NCBI GenBank assembly: GCA_036525795.1
Contig: DATCZS010000099.1
Coordinates: 1-9,236, forward strand
Length of the DNA: 9,236 bases
DNA from: DATCZS01 sp036525795
GTDB lineage: Bacteria > Actinomycetota > Acidimicrobiia > Spongiisociales > ZC4RG35
Direction: 5' to 3'
Numbering within the stretch: the first letter of the stretch is position 1; each line of letters opens with the position of its first letter. Below the pieces are notes generated by a model. The model was not told the origin of the DNA, made no database searches, and was given only the letters and a program-made list of their open reading frames with translations. The position numbers and the translations under genes are program-made. Positions 6,846 to 9,236 of the stretch are shown one piece after another.

Positions 6846-6864
6846 GGACGGAACGGAGCCTTCG

Positions 6865-7410
6865 ATGAGCGGCTGGGAAGACGGATCTTTGGACGATCTG
6901 GCACGTCAGCTCCGCATGGGGGCAGGCGCGGAGATGCGGGCAGAGGCCGAGATCGTCGAGCGGGAGACCCATCTCGGCCGGCTCCGGAAGCGGTCGCTGG
7001 CGGACGCCGCCAGGGACGCCATGCACCGGGGCGACCTGGCTGTGATCGAGATGCCGGGACGGGTGTTGGCGGGCTCGATCGCCTACGCCGGCACCGACTA
7101 CATCGTGATCGAAACCGATGAGCACGCCATCGACGTGCGCCTCGCCACGGTCGTCATGCGATTCGACTCCAGTCCGGAAGGAGGCCGCCGGGCCTCCGGC
7201 GGCTCGCGAACCCTGCGGGCTCGCCTGGCCGAATACGAGGCAACCGGCGAGCCGATCACGCTCGTGGCCCCCGGCGTCGGCGCCGAGGTGTCGGGAGTGG
7301 TCGCGGTGACAGCCACCGATCATCTGCTCGTGCGTCGACCGGATGGGTCCAACGTTCATGTCCCGATCGAGGCGATCGCCCTCGTGATCAGACCTCGTCC
7401 TCGACCCTGA
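6865..7410 (+). CDS. Uncharacterised protein with two helix + Sm-like beta-barrel repeats
   Basis: Encodes 181 aa; the ATG follows GGAG at 6 nt. I do not recognise a named family. Residues 1-42 are charged and helical (RAEAEIVERETHLGRLRKR). Two similar units follow. Unit 1 (about 43-100) is a helix RSLADAARDAMHRGD and a beta-rich part with G65, G70 and TDYIVIE (77-83), ending ATVVMRF. Unit 2 (about 115-176) is a helix RTLRARLAEYEATGE and a beta-rich part with G139, G144 and TDHLLVR (151-157), ending IALVIR. A helix followed by strands with G-x-hydrophobic and then D-x-hydrophobic is the pattern of the Sm/LSm fold, so a tandem Sm-like or SH3-like barrel is my inference. There is no signal peptide or TM helix, so it is cytoplasmic. 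It is divergent from the Tad operon and overlaps the HTH gene tail to tail. The function is unknown; RNA binding is possible. Confidence 0.75.
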   Translation: MSGWEDGSLDDLARQLRMGAGAEMRAEAEIVERETHLGRLRKRSLADAARDAMHRGDLAVIEMPGRVLAGSIAYAGTDYIVIETDEHAIDVRLATVVMRFDSSPEGGRRASGGSRTLRARLAEYEATGEPITLVAPGVGAEVSGVVAVTATDHLLVRRPDGSNVHVPIEAIALVIRPRPRP

Positions 7411-7618
7411 CCTCCTCCGTCGTCCCGGCGGCCGGGTGGGCGCGAAGGAACTCGAACACCTCGTCCCGGAAGAACTTGTAGGTACGGGCCCCGGGAAGTC
7501 GATACGCCGGGATACGACCTTCGCGGGCGTACAGCCGCACCATCTGGATGTTCATCCCCAACAGCTCGGCCACCTGGGCGGCGTCGAGGATCGGGGGAAG
7601 GTCGGACTCGTCGGTCAT
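7388..7618 (-). CDS. Small excisionase/MerR-type helix-turn-helix DNA-binding protein
   Basis: Encodes 76 aa. The ATG at 7618 is chosen over the longer frame (to 7654) because AAAGGAGGA ends 5 nt before it. Residues 9-59 fit the HTH_17/excisionase family: LDAAQVAELLGMN (first helices), IQMVRLYAREGRIPAYRLPG (recognition helix and wing), TYKFFRDEVFEFLRAH (closing strand and helix). The end is acidic (TEEVRVEDEV). Such single-domain proteins include phage excisionases and small actinobacterial regulators such as BldC. No integrase or phage gene lies nearby, so a chromosomal regulator is more likely. The 3' end overlaps the + strand gene by 23 bp. The upstream region carries an inverted repeat and tandem decamers that could be its own binding sites. 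Confidence 0.85.
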   Translation of the reverse strand: MTDESDLPPILDAAQVAELLGMNIQMVRLYAREGRIPAYRLPGARTYKFFRDEVFEFLRAHPAAGTTEEVRVEDEV

Positions 7619-7623
7619 TCGGC

Positions 7624-7632
7624 TCCTCCTTT
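7624..7632 (-). promoter_or_regulatory. Shine-Dalgarno that fixes the start of the HTH gene
   Basis: On the - strand AAAGGAGGA stands 5 nt before the ATG at 7618. It rules against the alternative upstream start at 7654. Confidence 0.7.
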
Positions 7633-7663
7633 GCGCCCTGCGGCTCGTGAACACACCGTCGCC

Positions 7664-7683
7664 GACGGTCGACGACGATCGAC
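7664..7683. repeat. Tandem direct decamers upstream of the HTH gene
   Basis: GACGGTCGAC and GACGATCGAC are adjacent 10-bp direct repeats (9 of 10 identical), one helical turn apart. They lie between the candidate promoter (7700-7728) and the HTH start. Each contains a GTCGAC- or ATCGAC-type core. Proteins of the BldC type bind head-to-tail direct repeats, so a role as binding site is conceivable but unproven. Confidence 0.45.
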
Positions 7684-7699
7684 AACGCTGGTTGAGATG

Positions 7700-7728
7700 A
7701 CCATATCGCGGCTCGACGCTCGTTTCGA
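7700..7728 (-). promoter_or_regulatory. Candidate promoter of the HTH gene
   Basis: On the - strand TCGAAA (7728-7723, 4 of 6 to TTGACA) and TATGGT (7705-7700, TANNNT) are 17 nt apart. Transcription would start near 7693, giving a leader of about 75 nt with the tandem decamers and the strong ribosome site. The element overlaps the inverted repeat at 7710-7731. Confidence 0.35.
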
Positions 7729-7731
7729 GCC
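7710..7731. promoter_or_regulatory. Perfect 7-bp inverted repeat, candidate operator
   Basis: GGCTCGA and TCGAGCC are perfect inverted arms around 8 nt, with an arm-centre spacing of 15 nt. It lies between the divergent HTH gene and bpa, covers the -35/spacer of the candidate HTH promoter, and is 30 nt upstream of the bpa start, so a bound protein could affect both genes. Confidence 0.45.
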
Positions 7732-7749
7732 CCTTGTGCGTCGAGCAGA

Positions 7750-7755
7750 TAACCT
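7750..7755 (+). promoter_or_regulatory. Candidate -10 of a leaderless bpa transcript
   Basis: TAACCT (TANNNT) ends 6 nt before the bpa ATG, the spacing seen for leaderless actinobacterial genes whose transcription starts at the A of ATG. No Shine-Dalgarno is visible before this start. No convincing -35 is present at 16-18 nt. Confidence 0.45.
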
Positions 7756-7761
7756 GGGTCT

Positions 7762-8241
7762 ATGACCGATGACCAGACCGTCCCCGAATCCGAACCGATG
7801 CGGCCCGAGGTGGTCGAGGCACTCCAGGACGGCGAGAACGACGGCCCGTCGGTGTCGCAGCCGACCAAGCTGATCCGGATCGCCTCGATGACCCGCGCCA
7901 TGCTCGAAGAGGTCAGGGAGGCCCAGCTCGACGCCGTGGGACGGGACACGCTGATGAAGATCCACCGGCGGTCGCTCGAGGAGCTGCGCCACGTCCTCTC
8001 CCCCGACCTTCTCGAGGAGTTCGACGAGATCTTCGAGCCGATCCGGGGGACCACCGAACCCACCGACTCGGTGTTGCGAATCGCCCAGGCCCAGCTCATC
8101 GGCTGGCTCGAGGGCCTCTTCCACGGAATCCAGGCGTCGCTGTTCAGCCAGCAGCTGGCTGCCCAGGCCCAGCTCGCCGAGATGCAACAACGCCGTCTGG
8201 CTGCACCTCAGAACGAGGAGTCGAGCGGGCTCTACCTCTGA
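7762..8241 (+). CDS. bpa: Bacterial proteasome activator Bpa (DUF2587)
   Basis: Encodes 159 aa, close to the roughly 174 aa of M. tuberculosis Bpa (Rv3780). The core is all helical and highly characteristic: TKLIRIASMTRAMLEEVR (36-52), SLEELRHVLSPDLLEEF (71-87), then RIAQAQLIGWLEGLFHGIQ (106-124) leading into a Gln/Ala-rich helix. Bpa forms a dodecameric ring that docks on the 20S proteasome by its C-terminal tail and promotes ATP-independent degradation of unfolded proteins. The tail here is SSGLYL; the mycobacterial tail is GQYL, so the Tyr-Leu end is kept and a hydrophobic residue precedes the Tyr. The N-terminus (1-34) is acidic and probably disordered. The gene is divergent from the small HTH gene. 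It implies that the host has a prokaryotic proteasome. Confidence 0.93.
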   Translation: MTDDQTVPESEPMRPEVVEALQDGENDGPSVSQPTKLIRIASMTRAMLEEVREAQLDAVGRDTLMKIHRRSLEELRHVLSPDLLEEFDEIFEPIRGTTEPTDSVLRIAQAQLIGWLEGLFHGIQASLFSQQLAAQAQLAEMQQRRLAAPQNEESSGLYL

Positions 8242-8322
8242 GACGGGTTTCGGAATTCGTTCGCAGGGCGTTCTCCGGCCGCAAGATCCATCCCACATCC
8301 TGTCGTGGACGTCGATCCACAC

Positions 8323-8330
8323 AGGAGGTG
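8323..8330 (+). promoter_or_regulatory. Near-consensus Shine-Dalgarno of the secreted-protein gene
   Basis: AGGAGGTG lies 5 nt before the ATG at 8336 and fixes that start. The rest of the spacer 8242-8335 holds a short inverted repeat (GTGGA/TCCAC, 8305-8320) and two CATCC heptamers (8289-8302), but no clear promoter or terminator. Confidence 0.75.
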
Positions 8331-8335
8331 GGCGA

Positions 8336-8644
8336 ATGCGGAGAAGGACACAACGACTGCTGGCCATGTCGGCGGTGACGACGGGTCTGCTGGTGGGGGC
8401 GGCGACCTCCGCGTCGGCGACTGAGGCGTTCCTCTGCCCTGTCGTCGGGAGTGGAGTGATCAATGCCCCCGGACGGGCCGACGCGGTGATCGATCCCCCG
8501 GTGGGGACGTCGTTCCTTCCCGGCAGCAACCGGGCCGGGGAACACGCCAACCCCAACGCCTGGAACTCGGATGGCCCCGGAAATCCGGACGCCGGGCCCG
8601 GGCACGGGAACTCGTCGTTCTCACCGATCTGGCCGGCGGGATGA
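8336..8644 (+). CDS. Small secreted Gly/Pro/Asn-rich protein of unknown function
   Basis: Encodes 102 aa. The N-terminus is a classic Sec signal peptide: MRRRTQR, a hydrophobic core (about 9-22), then ATSASA with cleavage expected after Ala28. The mature protein is about 74 aa with one cysteine (C34, in AFLCPVVGSG). After position 55 it is poor in secondary structure and rich in Gly, Pro and Asn (FLPGSNRAGEHANPNAWN, GPGNPDAGPGHG), with aromatic residues near the end (SPIWPAG). There is no lipobox, LPXTG motif or TM anchor, so it should be released or held by the wall. I do not recognise a named family. The strong ribosome site suggests ample translation. A convergent terminator follows 3 nt after the stop. 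Confidence 0.78.
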   Translation: MRRRTQRLLAMSAVTTGLLVGAATSASATEAFLCPVVGSGVINAPGRADAVIDPPVGTSFLPGSNRAGEHANPNAWNSDGPGNPDAGPGHGNSSFSPIWPAG

Positions 8645-8647
8645 TCG

Positions 8648-8683
8648 CTCGGGAGGAGATCTCACACGGGATCTCCTCCCGGG
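8648..8683. terminator. Strong hairpin between convergent genes, probable bidirectional terminator
   Basis: CGGGAGGAGAT (8650-8660) and ATCTCCTCCCG (8671-8681) are perfectly complementary (11 bp). Pairing extends inward (C-G, T-G, C-G) to an ACAC loop and outward by a T-G and a C-G pair, for a stem of about 16 bp with two wobble pairs. It fills nearly all of the 39-nt gap between stops at 8644 (+) and 8684 (-). No U-tract follows on either side, as is usual in GC-rich actinobacteria. Confidence 0.8.
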
Positions 8684-9236
8684 TCAACCGTCGTCGCCGT
8701 CGGGCGGCATCTCGATGAGGATCTCGGCAGTGGGTTCATCGGCACCGGCAATGAGCCGGGCGATCATCCGCTCCTTCGAGAGCGCGGTGCCGAAGGCAGT
8801 GACGACGTCCCCGGCCTCCAGTTCGGTCGCCCCGTCGGGGACCAGCACCGCGGTCCCCCGACGGACGGACACCAGCGTCGAACCCTGGGGCCATTTCACC
8901 TCGCGGACCTGCTTGCCGTCCGCCATCGAGCCACGGGGGATCCGGAAGTCGTAGTAGGCGGCATCCGGGTCGACTCTCTGGCGGAAGCGATCCCGATCCA
9001 GCTGGTGGGCGGTCGAAGCGCCCAGCGCCTGGTGGTAGGCGCGAATGGCGTCCTCCCGTCGAAACATGCCCACCAGTTCGGTGCGGTCGACGTCGGACAC
9101 CACCGGAAGCCGACCGACGCCCAGCACCGCCATGCGCTCCATCGCCTCGGACACCGGGGTTGCCGGACCGACGGTGACCGGCTTGGCGGTCATCACCGAT
9201 GCCACGGTGGCGGTGCTCGGATCGCCGTGAGACCGA
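8684..9236 (-). CDS. CBS-domain plus RCK_C (TrkA-C) protein, probably the C-terminal tail of a channel or transporter, 5' truncated
   Basis: The frame is open from the window edge to TGA at 8684-8686: 183 residues visible. A GTG at 9205 is an unlikely start, because the frame continues upstream and the CBS strand would lose its lead-in. Visible residues 11-73 form a CBS repeat: VASVMTAKPVTVGPATPVSE, LGVGRLPVVSDVDRTELVGM, then a helix. Residues about 93-163 form a TrkA-C/RCK_C domain: RGSMADGKQVREVKWPQGS, RRGTAVLVPDGATELEAGD, then VVTAFG. CBS followed by TrkA-C is a known tail of ClC-type chloride channels, where these domains sense nucleotides or ions. The membrane part, if any, is outside the window. 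The last residues (PPDGDDG) are acidic and flexible. Confidence 0.8.
   Translation of the reverse strand, partial: RSHGDPSTATVASVMTAKPVTVGPATPVSEAMERMAVLGVGRLPVVSDVDRTELVGMFRREDAIRAYHQALGASTAHQLDRDRFRQRVDPDAAYYDFRIPRGSMADGKQVREVKWPQGSTLVSVRRGTAVLVPDGATELEAGDVVTAFGTALSKERMIARLIAGADEPTAEILIEMPPDGDDG

Noticed and set aside
6791..6904. N-terminal extension of the CpaB protein
   Set aside because: It would overlap the start of the divergent gene, and the ATG at 6790 has a well-spaced AGGGAG.
7388..7618. Prophage or integrative element, suggested by the excisionase-like HTH
   Set aside because: No integrase, att-like duplication or phage gene is visible. The family includes many chromosomal regulators.
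8305..8320. GTGGA/TCCAC inverted repeat as terminator of bpa or operator of the secreted-protein gene
   Set aside because: The arms are only 5 bp with a 6-nt centre, within chance expectation in this GC-rich spacer.
7615..8556. Long open frame (313 codons) on the - strand across bpa and the secreted-protein gene
   Set aside because: It lies antisense to a clearly recognisable Bpa. Its codon pattern is what a GC-rich antisense frame gives, and it shows no family motif.

Overview
This is a GC-rich window. It is probably from the chromosome of an actinobacterium that has a Pup-proteasome system. The evidence is a bacterial proteasome activator (Bpa) gene, a Tad pilus gene order of the actinobacterial type, near-universal TGA stops with frequent GTG starts, and a fragment of a DUF222/13E12-type HNH protein. 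A deep-branching class such as Acidimicrobiia is possible, but the window alone does not establish it.

Layout. Positions 2-121 (+) hold the 3' end of an HNH nuclease-family gene. Positions 122-297 are non-coding and contain a short array with 7-bp periodicity and a weak hairpin. Positions 298-6790 (-) form one tightly packed Tad/Flp pilus operon. Read in the direction of transcription it is: cpaB-like SAF protein, cpaE/tadZ-like protein with a degenerate P-loop, tadA/cpaF ATPase, tadB, tadC, flp pilin, then three single-TM pseudopilin-like proteins (two TadE-like, one TadG-like). Six of the eight junctions are 4-bp ATGA or GTGA overlaps. The pilin stands apart with a short gap and a strong Shine-Dalgarno of its own. 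No secretin or prepilin peptidase lies in the window; a monoderm needs no secretin, and the peptidase must be encoded elsewhere.

A 74-bp divergent spacer separates the operon from a + strand gene (6865-7410). That gene encodes an uncharacterised protein that reads as two copies of a helix plus Sm-like beta-barrel unit. Its 3' end overlaps, tail to tail, a small excisionase/MerR-type DNA-binding protein (7388-7618, -). The control region upstream of the latter (7619-7761) carries a perfect 7-bp inverted repeat and tandem decamers, and leads on the other side into bpa (7762-8241, +), which looks leaderless. Next come a small secreted Gly/Pro/Asn-rich protein (8336-8644, +), a strong hairpin terminator (8648-8683), and the 3' part of a convergent gene for a CBS plus RCK_C (TrkA-C) regulatory module, probably the tail of a transporter or channel (8684 to the window edge, -).

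How the genes work together. The Tad genes should build and anchor a type IVc pilus: TadA powers the TadB/TadC platform, which extrudes Flp and the minor pilins. The other genes are housekeeping or regulatory (proteasome activation, DNA binding, possible RNA binding, secretion), and nothing in the sequence ties them directly to the pilus. The most promising undescribed item is the tandem Sm-like protein, because actinobacteria lack a recognised Hfq. Next are the control region of the small HTH protein, the LYL (HbYX-type) tail of Bpa, and the lysine-less P-loop of the CpaE/TadZ protein.
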